From the NCBI RefSeq assembly GCF_902459465.1, contig NC_047065.1, forward strand, positions 7,633,521 to 7,697,520: DNA of 64,000 nt, written 5' to 3'. The DNA comes from Asterias rubens. Its lineage: Eukaryota; Echinodermata; Asteroidea; Forcipulatida; Asteriidae. The notes below the pieces were generated by a model. The model searched no databases. It saw nothing but the letters and a program-made list of their open reading frames with translations, and was not told the DNA's origin. Within the stretch, counting starts at the first letter, position 1. Every line of letters begins with the position of its first letter. This document shows positions 11,547-50,109 of the stretch, piece after piece. Made by a program: the position numbers and the translations under genes.

Positions 11547-11923
11547 ACACTGGACACTATTGGTAATTGTCAAAGATCAGTCTTCTCACTTGCTGAATCT
11601 CAAAATATGTAATAAAATAACAAACCTGTGAAAATTTGAGCTCATTCGGTCATCGGAGTTGTGAGATAATAATGAAAGAAAAAAAACACCCCTGTCACAC
11701 GAAGATGTGTGCTTTCAGATGCTTGATTTCGAGAATAAAAAATCTAATTCCGAGGTCTCAAAATCAAGTTTTATTGTAAATTACTTCTTTCTCAAAAACT
11801 ACGTTACATCAAAAACTACGTTACTTCAAAAACTACCAATCTCTCCCCATTACTCGTTACCAAGTAAGGTTTTATGCTAACAACTATTTTGAGTAATTAC
11901 CAATAGTGTCCACTGCCTACATG
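11547..11923. mobile_element. TTAA-type MITE ('ggacactattggtaatt' family)
   Basis: Ends 'cactggacactattggtaatt' and 'taattaccaatagtgtccact' are inverted. Internal marks are 'acaaacctgtgaaaatttgagctc', 'gagataataatgaaagaaaa' and 'tgctttcagatgcttgatttcga'. About 12 further copies are in the window; TTAA target duplications are shown best at 32,516-32,889. Confidence 0.7.
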
Positions 11924-12751
11924 TAAATGCATAAGTATAAAGTTATTTATTTTGGTTGGCAGAGATCATTTGTAGCATTCTGTATTCTAAATGTTGGTCT
12001 TGATAAGAGGACTGTTCTTTCATCTGCTATGTAATATCTTTAATTTAATTATACTCATTTCATAAGTATAATCCATCATATAAAATAGTATAATTTTTGT
12101 TTAAAAAAAGAAACACTTGTGTTTCCCTCATTATATTTTATTTAATTAATCAACTAGAATGTCTTTATTTTATTGTAAATTCCTACGTATAATTAGTCCA
12201 GCAATTAGGTGTCATTCCATACTGTATTTTTTATTCCATATATTAATTTTTTGTCAATACTCAGAAAAGAACAATTATAAAACTTTATTTTATATGAGCG
12301 TAAAAAGACAAGAACCTAACTGCATGTAATGTTTTGAAAGGGGAAATAAGGATGGTAATTATTAAGAAAGTAGTTATGTTCGGGTTAATTTCTTCCTGTA
12401 TAGGTATGGTACATCATTGCTTTGTTCAAGAGCAAATAAACGATTTCACCAGTTTTCAATTGACACTCTATAACAACAAACCTGTAAAGATTTCACCATA
12501 TTAAGGTTAAAAATTTGAGAAATTGCCCAGGTATAGTTGTCTCATGTCAGGGATTTGTGGACATTCAATGCGCTATAATTTTGATTTATAAACCCCCCAA
12601 AAAAGAAGAGTATTTCTCAAGCTTTTGAAAGTCAAGCTTTGAGTTCAAAAACCCTTTTAAAGTTATGTTTTCTCTTTATGTTGGGATCGTTTGGAATACC
12701 AACATGTTATCCTGCAGAATTATTGGTTAGTTCCTCATGCCTGACCTTAGA

Positions 12752-13112
12752 GGCACTGGTGCTATTGGTAATTACTCAAAACGATTGTTAGCATAAAAAC
12801 TAACTTGTTAACGATCAATGGAGAGCTGTTGATGGTATAAAACATTGTGAGTAATGGCTCAAACATTGTGAGTAATGGCTCCCTCTGAAGTAACATAGTT
12901 TGTGAGAAAGAAGTAATTTCTCACTAAAATGTTTGAATTTGATTTTGAGACCTTAGAATTCGAATTTGATGTCTCGAAATCATGCAACTGAAAGCACACA
13001 ACTTGCGACTATTTGAGCCAGAATTTTCACAGGTTTGTTATTCTGTGCATATGTTGAGACACACCAAGTAAGAAGACAGGTCTTTGACAATTACCAATAG
13101 TGTCCTGTGTTT
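12752..13112. mobile_element. TTAA-type MITE, diverged copy
   Basis: Begins 'aggcactggtgctattggtaattactc' in outline and ends 'tttgacaattaccaatagtgtcctg'; the internal 'gtaatggctc' block is locally duplicated (aaacattgtgagtaatggctc twice near 12,842-12,881). Confidence 0.6.
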
Positions 13113-13221
13113 TTAAACATGAATAAAACCTTTTGTCAAGACTTCTTCATTTGAACCAATCTAGTAGTCTATGACACAAAAGAGAATTTGACATTGCATT
13201 GATTTCATTAGTGTTTTGTTT

Positions 13222-13531
13222 AAAGGCACTGGACTCCTTTGGTAATTGCTAAAGACCAGATTGTGTTCTCACTTGGTGTATCCCGACATTTGCATAAAAT
13301 AATACACCTGTAAAGAATAATGAATGAAAAACACTCTTGTTGCACATAGTACTTTGTGTGCTTTCAGATGCATAACAAAAGACTTCAGCTGAAGTCTTTT
13401 ATTTGAGTGAGAAATTACCTCTTTCTCTGAGAAAATACCTGTTTCTCAAAAACTATGTTATTCAGAGGGAGCTGTTTCTCAATGTGAAGGCTATTCTTTG
13501 ACAATTACCAATGGTGTCCACTGCCTTTAAA
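13222..13531. mobile_element. TTAA-type MITE, diverged copy
   Basis: Starts at tttaaaggcactggactcc and ends gacaattaccaatggtgtccactgcctttaa. TTAA sits at both outer edges. An internal 'aagacttcagctgaagtctt' palindrome is present near 13,380. Confidence 0.6.
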
Positions 13532-13944
13532 GTTGAATGAAGACAGGAGAACAAATCATCTTGGCTGAAAGGGAAATTTACACTCTGATAGTTATTCCAT
13601 TACAAATTTCTAATTAACTATTGAGGTTATAGTAATTTGACAACTTTTGAAGCTTTAATTTACATAACTGTCTTTTTTTTTACATCTATATATTGGGTAG
13701 CAAACTTCTATTTTTGTACAGTGTGTAATTATTATAACAACTTCATAACATGATTGGGAAAATCACAAATAACTCATTATTATCGACCCGTACACTCTGC
13801 TTCAAAATATATTTCTTATGAATTAGATTTGTTCAATATAATACTATAGGGGAGGCCATATATCTGATTGGCAGTGATTTGCAATAAGTCTGTTGAAACT
13901 GCACAAGTTAGAGGTTTAAACATTCAAAAGTTCACAAGATTAAT

Positions 13945-14352
13945 TAATTTAATAGATTAAATACAAAAGAATGGATCTATTGACATGAGGTGCGATTTGA
14001 GAGATGTTTTGAAAGAGTGAATGGAAGTAGATGTTTTGATGTTAGAACATTAATGCAAGAACCTTAAAATGTACACCTCTATAAAATGATACCTTGGTCA
14101 CAGAAGACAGGATTGTTTTTAATGGAAATTATGAATCTTTTTCTATTGCGGCACCACATCTCTGGAATCAACTACCTCTTCACATCAAAACATCCACTTC
14201 TATTCACTCTTTCAAAACATCTCTCAATACACACCTCATGTCAACAGATCCATTCTTTTGTATTTAATCTGTTCTTTTTTTTTTTTTTTTTTTTCTCTGT
14301 AATAGCACCCTGAGCACTTTTGTGGATTTGTGTGCTCTATAAGACCTCGTTA
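13945..14352 (+). mobile_element. LINE 3'-end relic with an inverted duplicate of itself
   Basis: At 14,125-14,260 the plus strand reads SIAAPHLWNQLPLHIKTSTS, the conserved post-RT segment of CR1/jockey-like LINEs, followed by a poly-T run and a 'gtgctctataagacctcgttatt' tail. The stretch 13,945-14,045 is the reverse complement of 14,183-14,275, giving a hairpin around the relic. Confidence 0.55.
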
Positions 14353-15460
14353 TTATTAATATTATCTATCTATCTAATTTGCTTCTCTGGTCTTTTTTGT
14401 TGGCTGTTTTAGGACTTTCTTGTTTGATTTGTTGTTGATACAATATCCTGTCTGACATTACATATTTTTGGGGGTAATATCTGTACATATTTAAAACTGA
14501 TGTTTAGGTTGTGACTCGAGAAGCGAAAAACTTTAAATTTAAAGGTAGAAAAGGAATTTACCAGCAATTTGAAAACAATGAAATAAATATTGAAGTCGTT
14601 GCTGCAGATCTGTTTCCTTTGTGAATTTTACAAGAATGTTTGACTCCGTATTTCTGAATATATTGTTTTCTACTTCTTTGGTATTGACACATTTTGTAAA
14701 AAGTTGAGAAGAAAAACCAAAATGTTTTGTCAACAAAATGGATCAAGATGAACTAAAGTTAAACAAAATGAACTAGGGTCAGGGAATTGTTCTTTATAAA
14801 ATACTGTTCGCCTGTTTTTGTGTTGACATGTTTTAGTTTGTTGTGTACTAATTAACTTGTGGCTGTTTTTCATGTTGGCCAGATGCAATTAAGCTAACTT
14901 GTTATTTAGAATAATAATTGATTTAAAATGACTACAGACAATCAGTAGAAGCATAGAGCAAAATGGTAACAAAAATAGCAACCAGCATTTGATGGTTGTT
15001 TTGCAAAAGGGCTTTCAACTCGGCAAGCACTACTTGTACCGCGGAATTTGGCGCGTATCCATATTTTTTCTTTTTGACAAAGCAAAGAATTCCGTGCTTT
15101 GTAACTTGAACAGCTGAATTTAAAATGGGGGGCGTGGCGTTACCCCGTAATGTGGAAAGTGCTGTTTCATAAGTGAAGATTGCCGCACTTCGGCTGTACA
15201 TGAACCGCAACCTCAATCAAATGCAATAATGGTTTGAGTAAAAATAATGCTTGGTGTGTGAGTGTAAGAAAAAATGTTTTAATCAAAATGTTGTCGCCAC
15301 CTGGAACTTGGGAGAAAATATTTACGCCTGGTAGATGTTTTGCTGCAATGAACATGTGACCTGTTGCAGCTTTATAACACAACTTGCAGGTTACTTGAAT
15401 TTCACAGATGAACGAATGCCACATGCGTCTGGTTATCAGACGATCGTCCAAGCTTTAAAA
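14353..15460. other. Upstream flank of the CAP-mucin gene; no promoter assigned
   Basis: AT-rich, with a (tatc)n scrap near 14,363. The CG-containing stretch at 15,030-15,150 ('ccgcggaatttggcgcg') resembles parts of the 'gcccaa' foldbacks. No TATA box or initiator can be supported. Confidence 0.35.
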
Positions 15461-41858
<26,398 letters not shown>

Positions 41859-41948
41859 ACTTGAGGTGCTATTCAACTGATAAAATATTGAAGACATTAT
41901 TTAAGGTGAATACCATCATCTTTCTTGAAGCCGTCACATCCAACTTAA

Positions 41949-42286
41949 AGGTACTGGACACTATTGGTAATTACTTAAAAATAATTGTTAGCATCAAACT
42001 TAGTATAACACATTGTGAGAAATGGCTCCCTCTGAAGTAACGTAGTTTTTGAGAAAGATGTAATTTCTCACTAAAATATTTGAATCAAATTCGAGTCCTC
42101 AGATGAGGTCTAGAATTCAAGCAGCCTAAACACACAACTTGTGTGACGAGGATGTGTTTTTTCTTCCATTATTCTCTCACAATTTCAACGATCAATTGAT
42201 TCAAATTTTCATGGGTTTGTTATTTAATCCAGATACATCAAGTGAGAAGACTGGTCTTTGACAATTATCAAAGGTGTCCAGTGCCT
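41949..42286. mobile_element. TTAA-type MITE
   Basis: TTAA at 41,945-41,948 and 42,287-42,290. Ends aggtactggacactattgg and tcaaaggtgtccagtgcct. Lies just after the CAP-mucin stop codon. Confidence 0.65.
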
Positions 42287-43145
42287 TTAACCGGAATTTA
42301 CACTTTTTGTAAGTACTCTAATTGCAGCTACAGCAAAAGCATTTTGAGAAACATTTCACTGCGAAGTAATATGGTCATGTGAAGATATTTCAGTTTAGTT
42401 GTCCCCAAATTTTAGTTTTGAGCGTAACACTTCTCAGACTGTGTATTCCTACTAGTAGGGAAAATCCTCTTCCTGCGTGGACAGATTCTTTCCGAATTAT
42501 TGGCGATATCTCAAAAACCTCACCACTTTTGAAATGATATTTTCACATGTTAGTTTTATTGTTTACATCCACGTTTGATGGTATTATACTGGATTGGTAA
42601 GGATACTAAATATTATTATTTGATTTTGTCTGAAAGCTAACTGATTAGGGGGGGGGGGTCTGTGAAATATATTTTCCTCTGAAACGAAGTCATGTTATTC
42701 AAGAAAACTGTATCTAAAAGCCTCTGCAAAAATGCAAGAGCTGTTTTAAGTTGTTACAGCCAAAATTAAAGAAAAGTAGGTTAACATGCTGGTTTTTCAT
42801 AATTTTCTTCTGACATGCACAATAGGGTTCTGCCCAAATGTTCAATGCACCGATCCTCCGCCCACGAACACGTGTGAGCAAGAACACATGGGGCTCTCCA
42901 ATGCCTTTCTGCACAACTCTGCCACGTGCACCGCATGTCGGACCTCATTTGTGGGATGTCGGACCTAATTTGTCGGACCTTCGTTGCGTTGTGATTGGTC
43001 AATACGCAATGGGGCGGAGCTTAGGGGATTGGTCTATTGTTATTTCACGTATAGGGTTGATCACACAAAACATGAACACTGTCTATAACTATTTTGGTCA
43101 GATCATGGCCATGGTCAGATCTATCAATCCTGTAGAATACCTTAA

Positions 43146-43520
43146 AGGCAGTGGACACTTTTGGTAATTTCTCAAAATACTTATTAGCATAAAACCTTAC
43201 TTGGTAACGAGTAATGGGGAGAGGTTGATAGTATAAAACATTGTGAGAAACGGCTCCCTCTGAAGTAAGGTAGTTTTGGATAATGAAGTAATATTCCAGG
43301 AACTAACTTGATTTTGAGACCTCGGAATTGGGTCTCGAAATCAAGCATCTGAAAGCACACAACTTCGTGTGTCAAGGGTGTTTTTTTCTTTCATTATGAT
43401 CTCGTAACTTTGATGACCAATTTAGCTCAAATTTTCACAGGTTTGTTATTCGAAGCATGTTGAGATACACCAAGTGAGAAGACTGGTCTTTGACAATTAC
43501 CAAAAGTTTCCAGTGTCTTT
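43146..43520. mobile_element. TTAA-type MITE
   Basis: Starts aggcagtggacacttttggtaatt after TTAA; ends ttaccaaaagtttccagtgtct, right flank ttag (decayed TTAA). Confidence 0.65.
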
Positions 43521-44595
43521 AGAATAGGATTAAAACAATTCAATGGTTCCAAAAACCATCAACGGGAAACACCACCCCAGCTTTAAATACTTTGCCTTTA
43601 AGATAAGTGTTTTATTGATGGAATTGTCAGTTTTTGTTCAATTTTGATGGATTTAATTTGTTGTTGGTCATTGAAGTATATTTTGTTATAAAGATAAATA
43701 TTTATGTATGGCGATAGTATTTATATATAGTATATTGATAACACTACAGGTGTATTGTAGAAACCTCTGTGATACATTTTGATTAGCACCATGATAATGA
43801 AATGTACGACATCATTTATTTATTTATTTACATCAAGAATTCAAATTGTGTAAGTTTAGTTTTTATATGTTCACACTAGTGAATTTATTTTACTTCATTC
43901 GTTTCTTGTAGTTTATTTACTGAAATTTATAAAAAATATTTCACACTTATTAATGATCATTTTTCTAGGGCCTACAAAGCTATTGCTTTACACTTTGGGT
44001 TTTGTCTGGTTTAGTTCTTTATTCATCTTGTGTTTGCTCATATGCAATTGCACTTTGTTTGTTTTGGTAAAAAACCAAAAAATAATAAAGCTGACAACAA
44101 GCAACTTTGAATCCTTGATTGTATCTATAGCAACAAGATAATGATTTAAGTCTATCAAACAGCCAATATCAAACCCTGATCTATGATGTCACTATGTGCT
44201 ACACCTCAAGTTTGATTGAAGATAATTCTTTATCACAGTTATCACACACACACTTACAAAACGAAATGACGCATCTGCGTCCCTTATCAAATTCACCATC
44301 CATCTCTTTGAATGAGATGCAGAAGCGCAATAATTGTTCTTCCAGTACACGATAATCCACCAACCATATGCTTGACTAAGATGGTGGTATAAATCCCTAT
44401 AACCTACTCCAAGTTTTTACATTGCACACTGCGTATTGCGAGTGTCAATGCATACGCTCAGTGCAAAAATTAAGTTCTAAACTTTGTGCTTGCGCATGCT
44501 GTTCGTCTTGAAATAATGTTCTGAAATTAAAAACTTTGCGCATTGCATGTGAAATTTGAAGATAAATTTGTTATAACACCAGCGCTTTAGAATAC

Positions 44596-44690
44596 GGAAA
44601 AGTATAGCGTGTCTGCGTCCCATACTCGGCCTTCAGCCTCGTTGGTTATAGGACGCAGAAGCGCTATATTTGTCCATACGCCACTAGTAG
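44596..44690. repeat. Foldback, 'gcgt(c)tgcgtcc' arms
   Basis: 'acggaaaagtatagcgtgtc tgcgtccc' in outline faces 'ggacgcagaagcgctatatttgtccata'. A looser copy is at 44,268-44,335 ('gcatctgcgtccctta' against 'gagatgcagaagcgc'). Confidence 0.55.
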
Positions 44691-45269
44691 CGCTTGTGAC
44701 TTGTGAGATAGCTAGAAACATACTTTCCCCTTGATGTTATGAAGAATACATGTACATTAATGTTCTAGTTTTCAATAGACAAAGTCTGGAAACACTTGAG
44801 CAAGTTTAATGCTTATTTGAAATTTACAAATAAACTAAGCTTGGGGAAAAAAATTCTCGGATATTGCAGTTTTTCCAATTTTTTAAAACATTGTGAGGAC
44901 AAAAAGGTATGGAGAACAATAAAAACAATTTGTTGTTTTCCGATTTAACCATATAGAGAGCAACTTCTTTATTCCTGGTTTTATAATAAATAGATCATCA
45001 ATTAATATTACACGTCATACAAAATAAACCCCTTACGAAAAATTATGAATAATAATATGGTAATAACATGTCTAATAGTAAACCAAAATTGAAATGTCGA
45101 GACTGATTCTTGATGTCAAGCTAGCTCAATGAGATAGAGCTGTTTAACACGCATAGCATTGGCAGGTTACCACTTCACATTAATATTAGAAGGTTGTACA
45201 TCATTTGTAAACTGGTATCACACTGAATTGTGACTAATCAAAGATTTTGACTTGATATCTTCTGTTCAA

Positions 45270-45965
45270 AGGCACGGGACACTATAGACCCCCGATCGCT
45301 TGCATAATGCAAAACGCTACACTGATGTGCACGCTTTCACGCACAACAGCTATTGTCCAATCATTTGCCTCCTTTTACCCCAGTAAGGCGCTTTTGGACC
45401 CCAGTGAGGGCGCTTTTGATCCCAGTGAGGGCGCTTTTTGACCCCAGTGAGGGGGCTTTTTGACCCCAGTGAGGGCGCTTTTTGGCCAAAGTGAGGATGC
45501 TTTTTTACCCCAGTGAGGGCGCTTTTTGACCCAAGTGAGGTGCTTTTTGACCCCAGAGGGGGCTTTTTGACCCCAGTGAGGGCGCTTTTTGACCCAAGTG
45601 AGGGTGCTTTTTGACCCCAGTGAGGGCGCTTTTAGACCCCAGTGAGGGCGCTTTTAGACCCCAGTGAGGTCGCTTTTTGAGCGTGTGACGTCACATGGTA
45701 ATTGCTTATTTGGTAACGAGCAATGTTGAGCTGTTGTGAGAGACTCCCTCTAAAGTAACATAGTTTTTTTTTGACAAATTATTTCTCACTTACATTTTTT
45801 TGAAAGCACATTAATTTGTACAAGGGTTTTTTTTTCTTTCATTATTTTCTTGGTAAATCAATGACCAATTGAGTCCAAATTTTCACAGATTTGCATATAT
45901 TGGGATACACCAAGTGAGAATAATGGTCTTTGACAATTACCAATAGTGTCCAGTGCCTTTAAGAC
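45270..45965. mobile_element. TTAA-type MITE split by minisatellite-bearing insert
   Basis: The outer MITE begins 'aaaggcacgggacactat' and resumes at about 45,700 'ggtaattgcttatttggtaacgag', ending 'gacaattaccaatagtgtccagtgcctttaa'. Between lies about 410 bp of unrelated sequence. Confidence 0.6.
45377..45680 (+). repeat. 22-bp minisatellite, about 14 units
   Basis: Consensus accccagtgagggcgctttt plus tg, unit length 20-22 bp with point variation and small deletions (e.g. 'cagagggggc'). Confidence 0.85.
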
Positions 45966-46028
45966 GGGACAAGCAGCAATGTAAAATTGTTTAATGAAAC
46001 TGCTGTAATTATGAAGTGTACAGTACTC

Positions 46029-46170
46029 TGAAGATACAGGGGGTGAATTTCACAAAGAGTTAGGACTAGTCTTATCTCGAGTTGGGACGCGTCCTAACTT
46101 AGGAATAGTCACATGTGTTGTATATTTCCTAAGTTAGGACTAGTCCTAACTCTTTGTGAAATTGCCCCTG
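46029..46170. repeat. Foldback MITE, 'taggactag' family, near-perfect hairpin
   Basis: 'aatttcacaaagagttagga' faces 'tcctaactctttgtgaaatt'. About 55-bp arms around a 'cacatgtgttg' centre. Confidence 0.7.
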
Positions 46171-46567
46171 GTCTCTTTATTTCAATTAAGATGATGACAA
46201 TGACACAGTTAGTCATGATAAATTTATGAAAAATACTACACAATTGATTTATCTGTGGTGGTTTTTTGTAACTTCATATGTTCAGATTTGTACAAAATAA
46301 CTTTCACCATTACACTCATCAAGTTTCAGAATCAAAGAATTGTTGTAAATTCGTCTTGAGTAATTGTGGAATTGCCCTGAACTCTGCTCTTTCTTAAATA
46401 TGGAAGATTGGAAAAAAGAGCGCCCTCCATAGTTTGGCCAGGAGAGGCCATTGTCACAGAGCATCATTCAGGAAAAGGTTATTCAAGTTGGCTTTTTTAA
46501 GCTACCAAACTTCCTGTGATGAGCCAAGTTGCAAGAGTGATATTTTTTTGTAATTGATCCCTTTTAA

Positions 46568-46945
46568 AGGCAGTGGACACTATTGGTAATTACTCAAAAT
46601 AATTATTAGCATAAAACCTTTTTTGGTGACAAGTAATGGGGAGAGGTTGATGGTATAAAACATTGTGAGAAACGGCTCCCTCTGAAGTGCCATAGTTTTG
46701 GAGAAAGAAGTAAGTTTCCGCAAATTTGATTTTGAGACCTCAAGTTTAGAGCTTGAGGTCTCAAAATCAAGCATCTGAAAGCACACAACTTCATGTGACA
46801 AGGCGTTTTTTTCATCCATTATTATCTCGCAAATTCGACGACCAATTGAGCTCAAATTTTCACAGATTTGTTATTTTAAGCATATGTTGAGATACACCAA
46901 GTGAGAAGACTAGTCTTTGACAATTACCAATAGTGTCCAGTGTCT
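46568..46945. mobile_element. TTAA-type MITE, well preserved (378 bp)
   Basis: TTAA at 46,564-46,567 and 46,946-46,949. Best reference copy for the family: 'aggcagtggacactattggt' at the left, 'accaatagtgtccagtgtct' at the right, 'gttattttaagcatatgttg' inside. Confidence 0.75.
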
Positions 46946-46994
46946 TTAACCTACATCAAGACTTGATCATTAAAAATGATATTAAAAATATTAG

Positions 46995-47052
46995 GAATGG
47001 AAATAACAAGACGAAATGGAAATAACAAGACGAAATGGAAATAACAAGGCAA
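46995..47052. repeat. 20-bp tandem repeat, three units
   Basis: ggaaataacaagacgaaat repeated about three times. Confidence 0.7.
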
Positions 47053-47887
47053 AATAAACATAGTTGATAGAAGTGGTGGCTCTGATAAGAAAACTGAAAT
47101 TTAGTTATTGATACAGTTATAATTGCTATTACATAGACACACACATTTTTATTCTACCAAAAACCAGTGTGAAATTAACAAACTTACTGCCAAGGTTGGA
47201 CTAGTTCTTAAAATATATCTCTTTTCAAAAAAATGCTAAGTATATTATGTTTAATAATAAGTAGTTTTTGAGAAATCAGTAAACGATGTCACAAAAATAA
47301 TTTTCGCCTTTTGAGACGAAAATTATTTTCCGACATTGATTTTGAAATTCGCAGATTAGATGCTGCCCTCACAAGTCCGATATTAGTTTTACATTTGAAC
47401 TTGGAAAGATTCGCAAATATTTCAAGGCATGTTTCCTCATACCCCGTAAATCAGGAGACTGAATGACTATTTTGTATTAGTTGTATGTAGTGAGCATAGA
47501 TTACCAGCGTGCGAAGATGTTCAGGTGGAGCACACCAATCGACATGGGACGTACTTGTATAATTATATACATTCCCACTAGATGCCAAAGGAAGACGAGT
47601 CTGGGCGAAAAAAGTTGGTCTCACTCGTGCATGCAACGCACGCGAGAGCCGGAAACAGTCGTCTGATGTTTCGCAGAGGCCCCGACTAGCGGACGCCCAG
47701 CTGTTTGATTTCAATAGTCTGGTGTCAATAACAATAGTAGGCTTAGCAGAGGCCTGGTCTAGTGCGCCGCCACAATCAATGACAGCAAGTGTGTTGTAAT
47801 ACGACGTGCAGTCTAGTTTTTAAGTGTTTAATTTTGTTGCCGCACGTTGGATTTTCGATTTGTTGCGAATAACTGGAGAGTTTTATC

Positions 47888-50011
47888 ATGAATGTTTCAA
47901 GTTTGGATGAAGATCATGACAATGAGTTCGTCGAGATGTATAGTGATGACGGGTCAGAGCCTCAGGAAACTGAGGATACTGTCTCAAAGGCAAGGCCAAA
48001 GAGGTACAAAAGATATAAGCAACAGTTTTTGAGTGGGTGGATGACAGATTCTGCTTTCAAAGACTGGATTGAAAAAAAGAAACACGATGGAAACCTAGTA
48101 CCATATTGTCGGGTATGTAAAGTTAACATTTCCTGTGCTAAAACTGCCCTCACACAGCACAGTACAAGTAAGGCACACAAAGAAGCCATTCGAATGACCG
48201 ATGACCTCACAAGGTCGCAACCAAACAGCCGAGAATTTTTCAGTTCTACCAAAGATGCTGCCGCCAAAGTTGAAATCAAGCTTTGCAGTTTCATTGCCGA
48301 ACACAATCTGCCCATCAGTCCGTGTGAGGATTTGGTTGCTCTCCTAAGGAACTTATTTCCGTCTGATGCTGCTCTGAAAAATGTCACCCTGGGTAAGCAA
48401 AAAGCAACAAACACCATCCGCCAAGTTTTGGGGTTTTATTATATGATGGAAGGAATTGACAACCTACAGTCGCATAAATTTTCACTCATTGTAGATGAAA
48501 CAACGGACAGATCAACCGTAAGTCAGCTAACAATCCTGGGAAGCTACTTCGATGCAGAAAGATTAAATATGAAATTTGTATTTATTGACATCATCAAGAT
48601 GCCTGACGGTAAAGCTGATACAATTTACGGCAAGATTATTGAATGTTTTCAGGAAAGAAACATTCCAATGGCAAATGTGATTGGATTTTGTGCAGACACA
48701 TGTAACGTTATGTTCGGTAAAAATCATTCAGTTTCCCAAATGCTGGTCAGGGATTATCCATGGATCTTGCCCGTTAAGTGTTCATGCCATATGATTCACT
48801 TGTGTGCCTCACACTCTTCGATGAAATTGCCAAAATCACTTGAGGATCTGTGTAGAACCGTGTACTCACATTTCAGCTTATCCAGTCAGAGATGTGAAGC
48901 CTTTAGTGAGTTTCAAGATTTCCTGAACCTAAACAAGCATAGGATTCTTAAGCCTGGCCAAACAAGATGGCTTTTAATGAAAGTCTGCGTGGACAGAATT
49001 CTTGAACAGTATGCAGCATTAAAACTGTATTTTCAAGGCGAGGCTTTAGTGGACCCGACCCATACCACTGATGCCATTCTCAAAAGCCTCCGCAACAAAT
49101 TCACACAAGCATACCTGGAATTCATGGCCTTCAATCTCGGCAGACTTACATCTTTTAACAAGCTGTTCCAAAGCAACCTGCCACTCCTACATGTGCTGAG
49201 AAAGGAAGTCACCACATTGCTCTCATCCCTTTGCTCAGATTTTATTCAAATGGCCTACATTTGGCAAGCAGATCTCATCAGCATAGATCCAAGCAACGAA
49301 CATTATCATGTTCCTCTGAACAGAATCTACATTGGAGTGAAAGCGACAGAGATCATTCAAAGCATCACCAACGACACGGGAATGAATCACCCTGATGTGG
49401 AGCTGTTTTACTCCCACTGCAAGGAATTCCTGATTGAATGTATCAAACAGATTCAGTCAAGATTTGACACTGTCAAATTTGACTTCTTGTCATGCTTGTT
49501 TCCAGAAGTAGCATTCAACCTAGCAGTGCCATCTTTGTCAGGAGTGTATGCTCAACTGCCCTACCTCAAGGATGTTTCAGTCCTACAGGATGCTGACACC
49601 GAGTGGAGACAGCATCCATTAAATTCAAATTTGAATGGCCAATTAACATCTCAAGAATACTGGAAAGTAGTCTTCAATGCCAAAAATTCCCTGACAGGTG
49701 CGCCGAGATATCCAAACCTGTCAAAGGTAGTAGCTGTGTTATTCTCTTTACCATTTTCCAATGCCTCTGTTGAGCAAGTGTTCAGCCAGCTGAAATTGAT
49801 GAAGAGTGATCATAGAGCAGCCCTCAAGCAACAAAGTTTGATTGGTTTGATGATGACAAAGCTCACCTTCCAAGACAAAGGCACTGGACAGGCTGTTAAG
49901 TTGGACCCACCCAAGAAGATGATCAAACTGCAAAATGTCATGAAATCAAGTGCGGACGATGAAGACACAGCTAAACTGCGAAAAGCCTTACTTCAAGAAC
50001 TGAGAGACTAA
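47888..50011 (+). CDS. hAT-family transposase-like protein, uninterrupted
   Basis: Single-exon 707-residue ORF. An acidic N-terminus is followed by a BED-type zinc finger (C74xxC77...H91x5H97). The hAT RNase-H-like core has FSLIVDETTDRST (D203) and VIGFCADTCNVMFG (D270). The C-terminal dimerisation segment has LPFSNASVEQVFSQLK (E629), the conserved hAT 'SNASVERxFS' block, and then HRAALKQQSLIGLMM. The putative D-D-E set is present and no frameshift or stop interrupts it. ATG context is tatcATGA. Downstream AT-rich DNA ends in a hAT-like terminus at about 50,257. It could be a recently active transposon or a domesticated ZBED-like gene; no intron separates these. Confidence 0.8.
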   Translation: MNVSSLDEDHDNEFVEMYSDDGSEPQETEDTVSKARPKRYKRYKQQFLSGWMTDSAFKDWIEKKKHDGNLVPYCRVCKVNISCAKTALTQHSTSKAHKEAIRMTDDLTRSQPNSREFFSSTKDAAAKVEIKLCSFIAEHNLPISPCEDLVALLRNLFPSDAALKNVTLGKQKATNTIRQVLGFYYMMEGIDNLQSHKFSLIVDETTDRSTVSQLTILGSYFDAERLNMKFVFIDIIKMPDGKADTIYGKIIECFQERNIPMANVIGFCADTCNVMFGKNHSVSQMLVRDYPWILPVKCSCHMIHLCASHSSMKLPKSLEDLCRTVYSHFSLSSQRCEAFSEFQDFLNLNKHRILKPGQTRWLLMKVCVDRILEQYAALKLYFQGEALVDPTHTTDAILKSLRNKFTQAYLEFMAFNLGRLTSFNKLFQSNLPLLHVLRKEVTTLLSSLCSDFIQMAYIWQADLISIDPSNEHYHVPLNRIYIGVKATEIIQSITNDTGMNHPDVELFYSHCKEFLIECIKQIQSRFDTVKFDFLSCLFPEVAFNLAVPSLSGVYAQLPYLKDVSVLQDADTEWRQHPLNSNLNGQLTSQEYWKVVFNAKNSLTGAPRYPNLSKVVAVLFSLPFSNASVEQVFSQLKLMKSDHRAALKQQSLIGLMMTKLTFQDKGTGQAVKLDPPKKMIKLQNVMKSSADDEDTAKLRKALLQELRD

Positions 50012-50109
50012 TTTTTATATTTTTTTTTTTACTTCAAGAAGTGAGACACTAAATAGGTAAGAAATATCCTATTTAAAATTTCTTAATACCATATTCCATG
50101 GGGCATGGT

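Larger units (their letters stand above)
41859..47887. other. 3' region of CAP-mucin gene and intergenic DNA
   Basis: No further coding gene seen. Contains MITEs, a minisatellite and foldbacks listed separately, a g10 run near 42,650, and an AATAAA at 44,084-44,089 that could end the 3' UTR (weak). Confidence 0.35.

Noticed and set aside
42786..43167. Cys-containing reading GFCPNVQCTDPPPTNTCEQE as a further exon of the CAP-mucin gene
   Set aside because: Spacing does not match EGF or ShK, the phase does not fit exon 12, and exon 13 already closes the frame. The region looks like a CCAAT-bearing repeat.
47300..47331. Perfect hairpin around 'ttttgagacgaaaattatttt' as a regulatory RNA
   Set aside because: Short AT-rich hairpin with no conservation evidence.
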